28,232 nt of DNA from Prorocentrum cordatum. Taxonomy: Eukaryota > Sar > Dinophyceae > Prorocentrales > Prorocentraceae. The notes below the pieces were generated by a model. The model saw only the letters and a list, made by a program, of their open reading frames with translations. It searched no databases and was not told the origin of the DNA. Made by a program: the position numbers and the translations under genes. The stretch covers positions 60,001-88,232 of the forward strand of contig CAUYUJ010014767.1 in the NCBI GenBank assembly GCA_963575745.1, read 5' to 3'. Of this stretch, positions 1 through 7,725 are shown piece by piece (position 1 is the stretch's first letter; every line of letters begins with the position of its first letter).

Positions 1-310
1 TCAGCCTGCCTCAGCATCAGCCTGCCTCAGCCTCAGCCCCAGCCTGCCTCAGCCTCAGCCTCAGCCTGCTTCAGCCTCAGCCTCAGTCTGCCTTCAGCCT
101 CGGCCTCAGCCTCAGCCTGCCTCAGCCTCAGCCTGCATCAGCCTCAGCCTCAGCCTGCCTCAGCATCAGCCTGCCTCAGCCTCAGCCTCAGCCTGCCTCA
201 GCCTCAGCCTCAGCCTGCTTCAGCCTCAGCCTCAGTCTGCCTTCAGCCTCGGCCTCAGCCTCAGCCTGCCTCAGCCTCAGCCTGCCTCAGCCTCAGCATC
301 AGCCTGCCTC
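1..310. repeat. Minisatellite of CAGCCT-type units with ~149-bp higher-order period
   Basis: The stretch is built from CAGCCT and CAGCCTGCCT variants. A longer block containing TGCTTCAGCC followed by CAGTCTGCCTTCAG recurs about 149 bp apart (near 67 and 216), so a higher-order duplication is superimposed on the short unit. No gene is seen. Confidence 0.9.
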
Positions 311-722
311 AGCATTCAAAATGTGGCCCGGGAATGGAGTTCTGGGAACTCGAAGAACACGAAGTGGCCTACAGTTGGCTCCGGGCATTCAAAATCATGC
401 CCAGGAATGGAGTTCTGGGAACTCGAAGACCACGAAGTGGCCTACAGTTGGCTCCGGGCATTCAAAATCATGCCCAGGAATGGAGTTCTGGGAACTCGAA
501 GACCACGAAGTGGCCTACAGTTGGCTCCGGGCATTCAAAAATCATGGCCCAGGAATGGAGTTCTGGGAACTCGAAGACCACGAAGTGGCCTACAGTTGGC
601 TCCGGGCATTCAAAATGTGGCCAGGGAATGGAGTTCTGGGAACTCGAAGACCACGAAGTGGCCTACAGTTGGCTCCGGGCATTCAAAATGTGGCCCGGGA
701 ATGGAGTTCTGGGGTCGAAGAG
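311..722. repeat. Tandem repeat, ~72-bp unit, about 5.7 copies
   Basis: The motif GCATTCAAAA recurs near 311, 387, 458, 529, 605 and 677, each followed by a segment containing GGAATGGAGTTCTGGG and GAAGTGGCCTACAGTTGG. Units differ by 1-4 nt in length. All three forward frames stay open through the array, which is a property of the unit. I do not call a protein here. Confidence 0.9.
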
Positions 723-929
723 CACGAAGTGTGTGACTGTTTGCTTAAAACGAGCCCGGCCCTGAGCCCGGCCCTCGCTGTCCGGATGCCGCCCAGACCT
801 CCCTTCTGAGTCATCAGATGTTCTCTTTTGACACCACTAGAAACCTATCAGTCTTCGCTGTTAGGTAAAAATACCCCAAACATATTCCAACAAGGCCAAC
901 AAATTTTCAAAACATACCACCCAGACTAT

Positions 930-999
930 TTTTGGAGTATTTTTTGATTATTTTGGGGGTATTCTTTATTTTTTGTCGAAAATCCCCCACAGGCCCGAC
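930..999 (+). mobile_element. Truncated or degenerate copy of the GTCGGGCC-type inverted-repeat element
   Basis: The T-rich stretch with GGAGTATTTTTT, then GTCGAAAATCCCCC and CAGGCCCGAC, matches the right end of the complete element at 3528-3708. A matching left terminus is not obvious; an A-rich stretch near 865-890 could be its decayed partner. The rest of 723-1150 holds nothing else I recognise. Confidence 0.55.
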
Positions 1000-1157
1000 T
1001 CAAGTCCAGGGCCCATGCCTCGAAATGGCGGATGTCTCGCCCCCCGGGTGTTCCAAAGGGTCGCCGCGAGGGGGACGGGGCAGGCAGCCCCCCCCCTTTT
1101 CGGGACGAGCTTCCTTCGGTGTCACCCGAACGTAATAATCAGAGAGAGGTGCGCCCG

Positions 1158-1310
1158 AAGGGGATGGACGCTGGGGATGAACACTGGGGATGGACACTGG
1201 GGATGAACACTGGGCATGAACTCTGGGGATGAACACTGGAGATGGACACTGGGGATGGGCACTGGGAATGGGCACTGGGGATGGACACTGAGATGGACAC
1301 AGGGGATGGG
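1158..1310. repeat. Minisatellite of ~12-13-bp units (GGGGATGGACACT variants)
   Basis: About a dozen units of the form GGGGATGRACACT are seen. Variants substitute GGGCACT and GAACTCT. Reading frames on both strands are repeat artefacts. Confidence 0.85.
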
Positions 1311-1527
1311 CACCCCTCTCTCTTATCCGCAACTGCGGATGACTAGGTACTATGTGCGCGTCGCCCCAGAGGGGCGGTGACCACGCTCAGAAATCTTGTA
1401 GTATATGCTCCGTGGCGAGCGCTTACTTGCCGTACCGCTCGGGAAACGATCTACTACGAGATGGTTGTATGGTTTGTTCGGGTCGGACGCACGCCTCCAA
1501 GGAGGACACCTTGTACCCGTGTGTCCT

Positions 1528-1564
1528 TTGTGCGTCCCATTCCTCCACGCCTCCACTCCTCCAG
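1528..1564 (+). promoter_or_regulatory. Candidate 3' splice acceptor (spliced-leader or cis) before the first recognised exon
   Basis: A pyrimidine-rich tract ends in CTCCACTCCTCCAG at 1551-1564, and the first in-frame ATG (1576) follows 11 nt later. Dinoflagellate mRNAs generally receive a trans-spliced leader at such sites, so this may be the 5' end of the mature message. It could equally be an ordinary intron acceptor with an unseen upstream exon. I found no donor upstream sharing the AGGCTTGG junction sequence, which mildly favours the trans-splicing reading. Confidence 0.4.
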
Positions 1565-1575
1565 GCTTGGCAGAG

Positions 1576-1817
1576 ATGCGCCTCTTCGCGGAGATCCTGA
1601 TACTGCCGTACCTCACCCAGGCCGACACCGACCCAGTCTTTCTCGACGCCGAGCACATCCTGCCCGCCATCTTTTTGGCGCTCGCCGCAGAGGAGCGGCG
1701 GGCGCCTTCTCCGCCTGACGAGGGCGTCGGCCCCACCGTCCTGGACGTGGGCGCCTTCCTCGGAGACTTCAGTCTCACTGCCCTGGCACTGTGGGATGCG
1801 CTGGTTGCGATGCCAAG
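1576..1817 (+). CDS. Exon 1: N-terminal part and SAM-binding motif I
   Basis: The exon reads from ATG 1576 through VLDVGAFLGDFSL to ALVAMP and ends at CCAAG before GT (1818-1819). It leaves phase 2, completed by the first base of exon 2. The downstream acceptor repeats the same AGGTCC junction sequence. Start choice rests on the nearby pyrimidine tract and AG at 1563-1564; the exon could extend upstream if that is a cis acceptor. Confidence 0.65.
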
Positions 1818-3588
1818 GTCCGAACAGAAGCCCCAAGGCGGCATGAGCACAGCCGCTTTCGGAGGTCCACGCGGACCTCCGTAGGGGGCCACATGCGAAC
1901 CCTACCCCTACCCCCCACGGTTTCTGAGGGGGAGGGTGGGGTTCACTTCGTTATGCGAACCCTACCCCTACCCCCCACGGTTTCTGAGGGGGAGGGTGGG
2001 GTTCACTTCGTTCGGGACCTCCCGAGCGAAGTGAACCCCACCCTCCCCCTCAGAGATCGTGGGGGGTAGGGGTAGGGTTCGCATGTGGCCCCCTACTCCG
2101 AAAGCTTTTGCTGTCCTGTGAAAGCTGTCTGCACCTGCTCTTTTGCACAGGGTCCCGGCAGCACGTGGCCCTGGCCTCCCAGCCTCGGCCGTCCGGAGCC
2201 CTGGAGCCGTCCAGCAACGATCGGAGGACCTACCCTTGATGGGCCTGTTTTCCACCACCACCATAAGTTGGAGGGGGAGGGGGTCCTCGTCCTCCTCCTC
2301 CTCCATCTCCTCCTCCTCCTCCTCCTGCTAATCCTCCTCCTCCTCCTCCTCCTTCTTGCCCCCTCCAACTTATGGTAGTGGTGGTGGAACACAGGCCCAT
2401 CAACCCTGGCACGTCGATTAGCGAATTGGCCGTTTCCGGTTCGCGAGAGTTCGTCGCGGCCGTCATTTTGGCGGGTCCAGGTCCGTCTGTTTCGGTCCTA
2501 GGCCGTTTTCATCAGAGGGAGGTTCACTAAAGGGAGGTTTGTCCATCGCCGGAATGACCGAGAAGGGAATGCTGGCCCCGGGGAATGCTCTGGGGCCCAG
2601 GACCCCCTCTTCTTGTGCCTGCGGCCGCCTGCGAGCTCGACCTCCACGGGTCCAATCGACGCGGAGGTATCGGACACCTCCGTGGGGATTCGCTTGGCTG
2701 CAGACATCCTTCAAATTCTGGACCCCGGCCAGCTTGTCAGAAGTCTGACTTGCAGGAGTTGGGTTCACACGTGGTTGCCTATAATTCGGGGGCGTCCAGG
2801 TGTGTGTGTGTGTGTGTGGGTACTGGGGGCGTGTGCATATCGTGGTCGGGGTCCTGATATCTCCCAAATCTCGTGGCCACCTCTTTCTCTCTTTCAATGC
2901 ACTCCCTCCCTAGCCCCCACACGTTCGCGCACATGCCTCGGGTCAAGATGCCCACCCCCCCTCGTGCTGATCCCAGTCTTCGGCGCACGCGAAGAGGGCC
3001 CAGGATTCCGAGATCGAGACATTTTGAAGTTTACGATCCACCTTGAGGGAAGGATCGCCTCGCCGCCCTCCTCCTGGGGGGACAGAGGACGGGGAGACGA
3101 TGGGGAGGAGGAGGGGGGAGGTAGAAGGAGGAGGAGGAGGAGGAGGAGGAGGAGGAGGAGGAGGAGGAGGAGGAGGAGGAGGAGGAGGGGGAGCAGGGGC
3201 AGCAGGACGAGGAGGGACCACCCCCTCCGGCGCGCCCGAGCATTGCGCTGCGAGGTCCTGGCAGCGCGCGGCCTTCCCGCCCTCCGCCGCCGCGGGGCCG
3301 GCGCCGCCGCCTCCGCGCCCGGCCCCGGCGTGGGCCATCGCGCTGGAGCCCTCGGCGGGCCGCTGCGGGGAGCTCCGGGCCTCCCGCGCCGCGTGCGCAG
3401 CGGGCGGCCGCCCCGCGGGCGGGAACCGCTCGGCGGGCTGCGTGCTGGCCGTCTGCGCGGCCGCGGCCGCGGAGTCGGGCTCGGAGCTCCTGTACTGCCC
3501 CAGGAGTGCGGAGCACTGCCGCTACTATTACGTCGGGCCTGTCCCTCCACAGGGGGAATATTCAGAAATAGACAGAAAATAGTCTGGG

Positions 3589-3620
<32 letters not shown>

Positions 3621-4599
3621 GTATTTTTGGGCATCTTTTGAGCATTATTGGAGTATTTTTTAGTTTTCGTCGAAAATCCCCCTGTAGGGGGACAGGCCCG
3701 ACTTAACACTACTACGGGGGGCCAGATGCGAGCCCTACCCGTTTCTGGGGGGTTGGGTTCGCTTCGTTCCTGGGCTCCCGAGCGAAGGGAACCCCACCCT
3801 CCCCTCAGAGATCGTGGGGGGCAGGGGTAGGGGTTCGCATGTGGCCCCCTATTTTCTATGCGCCCAGAGATCCGGCGTCTGGAAATTGACGAAGCCGACT
3901 TTTTCCGCCGTCCTTTTCAGCCTCTAGAGGCCAAGGCCAGGCCCCAGGACCGTCAAAGACCGGCTCAGGATTAAAAAAAAACAGTCCTTGGGAAAGTGAT
4001 GGGTCGAGACTTCCAGAGGCCCCCGCATTGAAAAATCACGGCATCGGATCTGTGGGTAGGTAGGAGTTGTACGGCCATCCGCACCTGGAAGGCTTCAACG
4101 CGCGTCTTGTTTAATTGTGCTCTGGTGACCCCCATCGAGGCCTGGAAGGCCACCCGTCTCCTGCTAGTGGTAGTGGTAAATCGGGCACTGAGCTTTGATG
4201 GGGCGCCGGGTCGGGCGGGCGGGTCGGGCGGGCGGGGGGCGGCGGGGAGGGAGAGGCGGGGGCGGTGGGTGGGTGGGGTGGGTGGGGTGGGTGCTGTGGA
4301 TGAGCGGGTGTGTGCGGTGGGGTGGGCGGGTGGGGGTGAGGGTTGGCTTGGAAGGTGTGTGTGTGTGTGTGTGCGTGTCCGGCCGGCGCTCTTCCGCTTG
4401 GCTTGCGCATATGCCGCGCCGCCGCGCGCGTGGCCGCGACGTTTGTGCTTGTGTGTGTGTGTGTGTGTGTTCTGTCTCCCTACATGGCTCTCCCCAGCAC
4501 GCCCTGCTGCTCCTGAGCTGGGTTATCTCGCGCTCTGCCTTCTTCGGCCAGTAGCCTGACTTCGCCGCGTTTCTGCGAGCGCTTGGCCGCGACGGAAAG

Positions 4600-4639
<40 letters not shown>

Positions 4640-5329
4640 GATCCCGCCTGACTTGAACTGCGCCGCGCCGCCGAGCGCGTGGCCGCGACGCCAAAAAGAA
4701 GTGTGCGGATGTGTGTGTGTGTGCGTGCGCGCGCGTGTGTATATATATATGTGTGTGAGTCTGTGTGTGTGTGTGTGTCTGTGTGTGTGCGCGAAGGTGT
4801 GTGTGTGTGTTCCCTGGGTCGCTTCTCCGTTGCCCCGTCCTTTCCCGAGGTGCTCTGCCAGGCTTGCCTGGGCAGGCACCCGCTCTGTGGCGCTGCAGCT
4901 GCCGGCGCGCTCCCTGCACGCCCTTGCCGGCCGGCCTTTCCTTTGGGCGCGCCCGGGCGGGCGCCTGCTGCTCGTTGGCTCGGCGCCTTCTGTTGTTGGC
5001 GGGTGTGCCGCTGGCTGGTCGGCCACTTCGCACCCACAGGCCTGCAGCGCTCCCGACGGTCCGCTTCCTCCCGTCTCCTTCTGCCCCTCCACCATCGTTG
5101 GCGCAACCGTCGCCGCCTCGGTGGCATGTGCCTCCGCACGCACGCGCTTTCCCCCCCCCAGTGGGTCTCTCTTCGCTGCACGCCCGCTGTTCGGTCGGGG
5201 TCTCCCCCCTTGCCGCACGCCGTTCTCAACGCTAGTTCGAGGTCTCTATATACACAAGGCAGAAAATTCATATGCTCGCTTCCCGTGCGTATTGTATCGC
5301 AACTGTGGTGCCACATCGCGGGCGGAGAA

Positions 5330-5361
<32 letters not shown>

Positions 5362-6806
5362 GGGCCCTTACCGCTTGGGAGTGTAACGAAGAATCCTGTT
5401 GGGCAGACCCAGCCCTAGGAGCCCAGGGGCTACAGTCGGCTTCTCGTACGGGCACGAAGACCAGACGAGGTGCCTGCAGCCAGAGGCAGTCCAGGTCGTA
5501 GCGCTCGATAACCTCGCGGAAAGGATTGGGCTGAAAGACATCGCTGTGCTAAAGATCGATGCGGAGGGTGCAGACCCTGAAGTGCTCCGAGGCGCTGGGC
5601 AGCTACTCTCGAACCGCCTGGTCCGCTTCCTCATTTTCGAGGTGAGCGAGCTTTGGAGGAAGCGCGCCGAGAGGGCACCCTCTGAGGGTGGGGACCCCCC
5701 GAATCTGGCGGCTCAGCTCGACGCCACGCTCAGATTCCTTGCTGCAGCGGGAGGGTATGCATGCTTTCTGATAGGTCTCGAAGAGTAATCAACTGCATAA
5801 GCATAGCTTTGGGAGCTCCGTGCAGATTTCTTGGATCGGCGCTGAGCACCCCTCCCTGGCGCGCGGAGCGCGCCAGGGGCGGTGCTGGAGGCGCTGCCAC
5901 GGGGACCCAGCGCCGATCCGAGAAATCTGCGCGGAGCTCCGAACATTTATGTTCATGCAGTGCTTCTTCCTCGAAGGTCCTGAGGTTTTGATCCCGCTGT
6001 CGCCGCCGTGGCTTTCCGAGATATACACCTTCACCGAGCACACCTTCAACACACTGTGCGCACAGGACGGAGATCCTGCCCTGCGGTCCGTGATCCGCCT
6101 CTTCAGCGCGGAGCCGCGGTCCGCTCAGTTCGCGCTGGCAGCGGTGGCGGCGGAGGGATCCTCTCGAGGCACCGCGAAGCCGGCCTGCTGGGCCTGCAGC
6201 CGGCCAGAGATGAGAGACGACGCCCTCCGAAGGAGGAGCATCGAGACTGAGATGCTGATGAAGCGCTTGCTCCGCCACGTCGTGGCGCGAAGGGGCCGCG
6301 CTTGGCACATTCCGCCGGTCTTCTTCCAGCTGGGCCGCTTGATGCAGGGCTCCGGCGACCTTCACGGGGCAGAGAGTGCCTACAACGCCATCGTGACCGA
6401 GGGGTTGCCGGCCTCCCTGGAAATCAGTCGTGAGCAGTATCGGCTCGAACAGAACCAGACCCTCACGCTTCTGCACCTTGCCACCAGAGGTGGAGCAGCA
6501 GCGGCAGATCCCGCGCTTCAGTTGGGATGGTTGCACGTGCGCCCAGGCAGTGGGGCGTTGTTCGGAGCATCGCACGCGTGCGTCGCAGAGGAGTGGTTTC
6601 GCAGGGCGGCGCTTCACGGCCATCCGGGCGGAGCGCTCTACCTCGGGCTGTCACTGCACTTCGGCCGCTGCGCCGGGAGGATGACTGGTGCAGGCCTGCG
6701 CGCAGGGGCCCGCTGGTACCGCAAGGCCGTGCGGTCAGCCGCCGAGGGTCCCGGCGGCGTCGAGGCTCGGCTGGCGGCGAGGGCGCTAGCTGTCACGCCG
6801 TGGTGA
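1576..6806 (+). CDS. FkbM-type methyltransferase with C-terminal Sel1/TPR-like repeats; four exons
   Basis: Predicted coding parts are 1576-1817, 3255-3503, 5419-5774 and 5977-6806. They total 1677 nt, join with compatible phases (2, 2, 1) and end at TGA 6804-6806, giving 558 residues. FkbM-family enzymes transfer a methyl group from S-adenosylmethionine, typically to an oxygen. Seen here: SAM motif I as VLDVGAFLGDFSL (about residues 55-67), a following IALEPS acidic-loop motif in exon 2, then VVALDNL and KIDAEGADPEVLRG (about 209-222) in exon 3, which is the signature C-terminal half of the family. Exon 4 continues with a PPW segment and then Sel1-like helical repeats such as WFRRAALHGHPGGALYLGL (residues about 455-545). 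Substrate and localisation are unknown; there is no obvious signal peptide from ATG 1576. The start is uncertain because upstream exons could exist. All three introns are flanked by short direct repeats containing AGG. Confidence 0.75.
1818..1880 (+). mobile_element. Introner-like inverted-repeat element, left part, at the start of intron 1
   Basis: Intron 1 opens with GTCCGAACAG and then GGCATGAGCACAGC followed by CTTTCGGAGGTCC. This resembles the opening of intron 3 (GCATAAGCATAGC, then GGAGCTCCGTGCAGATTTC). The palindromic partner CTCCGAAAGC lies at 2096-2105, beyond a 214-bp MITE inserted at its centre. The rest of intron 1 (to 3254) holds the elements listed separately, a (GGA)n run and otherwise unrecognised sequence. 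Confidence 0.5.
1882..2095. mobile_element. MITE-like element 1a, termini TAGGGGGCC, TSD CTCCG
   Basis: Arms of about 60 bp begin TAGGGGGCCACATGCG and end in the reverse complement CGCATGTGGCCCCCTA. Both carry the C-rich CCCTACCCCTACCCC core and CTGAGGGGGAGGGTGGGG. The left arm is duplicated in tandem (second copy from about 1954). Flanking 5-bp direct repeats CTCCG lie at 1877-1881 and 2096-2100. No coding capacity; a non-autonomous cut-and-paste element with 5-bp duplication is the natural reading. Confidence 0.8.
2237..2402. mobile_element. MITE-like element 3, termini TGATGGGCCTG, TSD ACCCT
   Basis: The left end TGATGGGCCTGTTTTCCACC and right end GGTGGAACACAGGCCCATCA are near-perfect inverted repeats continuing through CATAAGTTGGAGGGGG. 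The interior is a (TCC)n run. The 5-bp ACCCT duplication is at 2232-2236 and 2403-2407. The element lies in intron 1 directly beside a dispersed repeat (2410-2550). Confidence 0.8.
2410..2550. repeat. Dispersed repeat family 7, copy a
   Basis: The segment from CACGTCGATT through CGGTTCGCGAGAG, CATTTTGGC and GGTTTGTCCATC aligns over its whole length with 11514-11659 at clearly recognisable but diverged identity. On the minus strand both copies encode related short peptides (MDKPPFS versus MDRPPFS). Identity is unknown; it might be a fragment of a larger transposon. Confidence 0.7.
3125..3190. repeat. (GGA)n microsatellite in intron 1
   Basis: An uninterrupted GGA run. Purine-rich strand asymmetry would permit triplex structures. 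The reading frames through it encode homopolymers only. Confidence 0.95.
3255..3503 (+). CDS. Exon 2: middle of the FkbM methyltransferase
   Basis: The frame supplies WAIALEPSAG, corresponding to the post-motif-I acidic loop (usually AFEP in FkbM proteins), and then an Ala-rich stretch ending SGSELLYCPR. The acceptor CTGCGAG/GTCC shares AGGTCC with the exon 1 donor. The 3' end is placed at CCCCAG/GAGTGC because the exon 3 acceptor CCCTAG/GAGCCC shares AGGAG and restores the frame. This implies a GA donor, a known non-canonical type in dinoflagellates. A pro- and Ala-rich linker between motif I and IALEP is longer than usual. Confidence 0.55.
3528..3708. mobile_element. MITE-like element 2, termini with GTCGGGCCTGTCCC, TSD CTACTA
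   Basis: Inverted arms GTCGGGCCTGTCCC plus ACAGGGGGA on the left and TCCCCCTGTAGGGGGACAGG on the right enclose a poly-T run. CTACTA occurs at 3522-3527 and 3709-3714, consistent with target duplication. It lies about 25 nt after the predicted exon 2 end. Confidence 0.7.
3713..3851. mobile_element. MITE-like element 1b (second copy of the TAGGGGGCC family)
   Basis: Starts TACGGGGGGCCAGATGCG and ends CGCATGTGGCCCCCTA, with the same internal arm CCACCCTCCCCTCAGAGATC as copy 1a. It is shorter (139 bp) and has no tandem left arm. Element 2 appears to have inserted next to or into its left end. 3852-4195 of intron 2 holds no recognised feature. Confidence 0.7.
4196..5360. repeat. G-rich tract and repeated (TG)n arrays in intron 2
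   Basis: GGGCGGGTCGGGC and GTGGGTGGG runs (4200-4340) are followed by (TG)n blocks near 4352, 4447, 4601, 4710, 4750, 4795 and 5330. A GC motif (GCCGCGCCGCCG followed by GCGTGGCCGCGACG) recurs near 4411, 4585 (partial) and 4660 beside TG blocks, indicating tandem duplication of a compound unit. The stretch 4815-5320 between the last blocks is unique and unrecognised. Long frames on both strands are Cys/Val or His/Thr dipeptide artefacts. Confidence 0.85.
5419..5774 (+). CDS. Exon 3: FkbM C-terminal signature
   Basis: Encodes VVALDNLAERIGLKD, then VLKIDAEGADPEVLRGAG and VRFLIFEVSELW, which is the diagnostic second half of an FkbM methyltransferase. The start at AG/GAGCCC follows an AGGAG direct repeat shared with the exon 2 end. 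The end at ATAG/GTCTCG leaves one base that is completed to a Gly codon by exon 4. Without splicing the frame would end at TAA 5786-5788. Confidence 0.75.
5775..5976 (+). mobile_element. Intron 3 formed by an introner-like inverted-repeat element
   Basis: The 202-bp intron is bounded by AGGTC on both sides (5773-5777 and 5975-5979). Arms 5812-5844 and 5908-5940 are inverted repeats matching at 31 of 33 positions. Outer flanks also pair imperfectly (CTGCATAAGCAT with ATGTTCATGCAG). The centre is a perfect 10-bp stem palindrome, CCTGGCGCGC/GCGCGCCAGG, at 5855-5877. Related sequence recurs at 1818, 7857 and 10502. This matches the design of introner elements, where a transposon provides the intron and its target duplication provides splice junctions. 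Confidence 0.75.
5977..6806 (+). CDS. Exon 4: end of methyltransferase and Sel1-like repeats
   Basis: Starts GT/CCTGAG after CTCGAAG. It encodes PEVLIPLSPPWLSEIYTF, a region typical after the FkbM fold in long eukaryotic versions, then helical repeats: HIPPVFFQLGRLMQGSG, LQLGWLHVRPGSG, WFRRAALHGHPGGALYLGL and ARWYRKAV. The alternating A, G, W and Y spacing is that of Sel1-like TPRs, used for protein binding. It stops at TGA 6804-6806. A further small intron inside this frame cannot be excluded. Confidence 0.75.
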
Positions 6807-6842
6807 AAGGATATTGGGCGCTCGCCGCACATCAGGGGCAAC

Positions 6843-6992
6843 GTGAGGGGGCACAGGCTCAGGGGGGGATGCATCGACCAACCTCCCACCGCCCGCTCAT
6901 CGCCGGCCCGACAGCCCGCGCCGCCCAGGAGCTGCGGACGCGCCATCGGGGGCCCATCGCCGATCCATCGGCGATGCATCGCTGGTTCCAGC
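6843..6992. repeat. Dispersed repeat family 6, copy a
   Basis: Begins GTGAGGGGGCACAGGCTCAG and contains ATCGGGGGCCCATCGCCGAT and then CATCGGCGATGCATCG. Nearly the same order of blocks is found at 9897-10042, and the hairpin core again at 11870. The core CATCGCCGAT/ATCGGCGATG is a palindrome. It starts 37 nt after the host gene stop, so it probably lies in or near its 3' UTR. Confidence 0.7.
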
Positions 6993-7065
6993 CCGCTGCC
7001 TTTCTCCCTGAGCCCGCCCATCCCGTAGCGTTGCTTTTTTCTTCTCCGTCCCGAAAGAGCTTCCA

Positions 7066-7260
7066 GTCATGGTTTTGGTTCTGGCTCCGGTCCCATTTCC
7101 GGCTCTGTTTTTTTTGTTTTTTTTTCTTCTGCCGGTTCCGGTTCTGCTTCCGGCTCCGGCTCCGGCTTGTTTCTCCTCCTGGCCTCGCAGAAGACCCTGT
7201 GGCCATGGTCCTTGTCCCGCTTCCGGTTCCAGCTTTGGCTTTCTTCTTCTGCATCCGGCG
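7066..7260. repeat. Degenerate minisatellite (GGTTCTGGCTCC / TTCCGGCTCTG units)
   Basis: Repeats of GGTTTTGGTTCTGGCTCCGG and related 6-12-bp units, interrupted by a T-rich tract at 7108-7130. The apparent membrane-like frame through it is a repeat artefact. Confidence 0.7.
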
Positions 7261-7289
7261 CTGGCAGGGCGTGCTGCCGCCAACTCTCA

Positions 7290-7452
7290 GGAGGGGAAAA
7301 AACACACAGACACAATTCATCGTCGCTTCCCCAGAAAATATGGGAAAATAAATATGGGAAGTGGGGGGGAAGACAAAAACCCAGAACATATGGGAAAACA
7401 TGGGGAATCTGTTCATTTGTGTGTGTTTATTTGCGTGTCCTGGGGCCCCTTG
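7290..7452. repeat. Dispersed repeat family 5, copy a
   Basis: Shares with 7565-7725, in the same order, GGGGAAA, ACACACAGACACA, TTCRTCGTCG, CCCAGAA, ATATGGGAAAACATGGGGAA, TTTGTGTGT and GGGCCCCTT. Ends show partial inverted symmetry (AAACACACA against TGTGTGTTT), so a small inverted-repeat element is likely. Confidence 0.75.
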
Positions 7453-7564
7453 CAACTCGTGCTGCTGGCCGGCGGCTCCAGCCTGCAGGGGAGCAGCGCA
7501 GCCTCGGCCCCGGCGCTCCTCGGGGCCCTGGGGTCCGGCCAGCAGGGGCCCGCCACGCGCAGGT

Positions 7565-7725
7565 CAGGGGGGGAAAGAGCACACAGACACAGTTCGTCGT
7601 CGACCCCCAGGAACATAGGGGAAAATATGGGGAGTGGGGGGGAAGGGGAAAACCCAGAAAATATGGGAAAACATGGGGAATCCTTTTCTTTGTGTGTATT
7701 CATTTGTGTGTCCCAGGGCCCCTTC
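7565..7725. repeat. Dispersed repeat family 5, copy b
   Basis: Second copy, about 110 bp after the first, same orientation. Intervening 7453-7564 is unique. The nearness suggests local duplication or two insertions. Confidence 0.75.

Noticed and set aside
321-809. Open frames in all three forward phases over the 72-bp repeat
   Set aside because: They are the periodic translation of a tandem repeat with no recognisable domain.
1896-2075. Telomere-like CCCTACCCCTACCCC
   Set aside because: Occurs only as arms of a MITE with a target duplication, not as a terminal array.
2613-3641. 342-codon forward frame with an Arg run
   Set aside because: It crosses intron 1, a (GGA)n run, exon 2 in the wrong frame and a MITE; low-complexity shadow.
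4164-5316. Long minus-strand His/Thr-rich frames
   Set aside because: Reverse translation of (TG)n arrays inside intron 2 of the plus-strand gene.
6970-7000. GGTTCCAGCCC as a tRNA/SINE B box
   Set aside because: Does not fit the GGTTCGANNCC consensus, no A box at proper spacing, no 3' tail.
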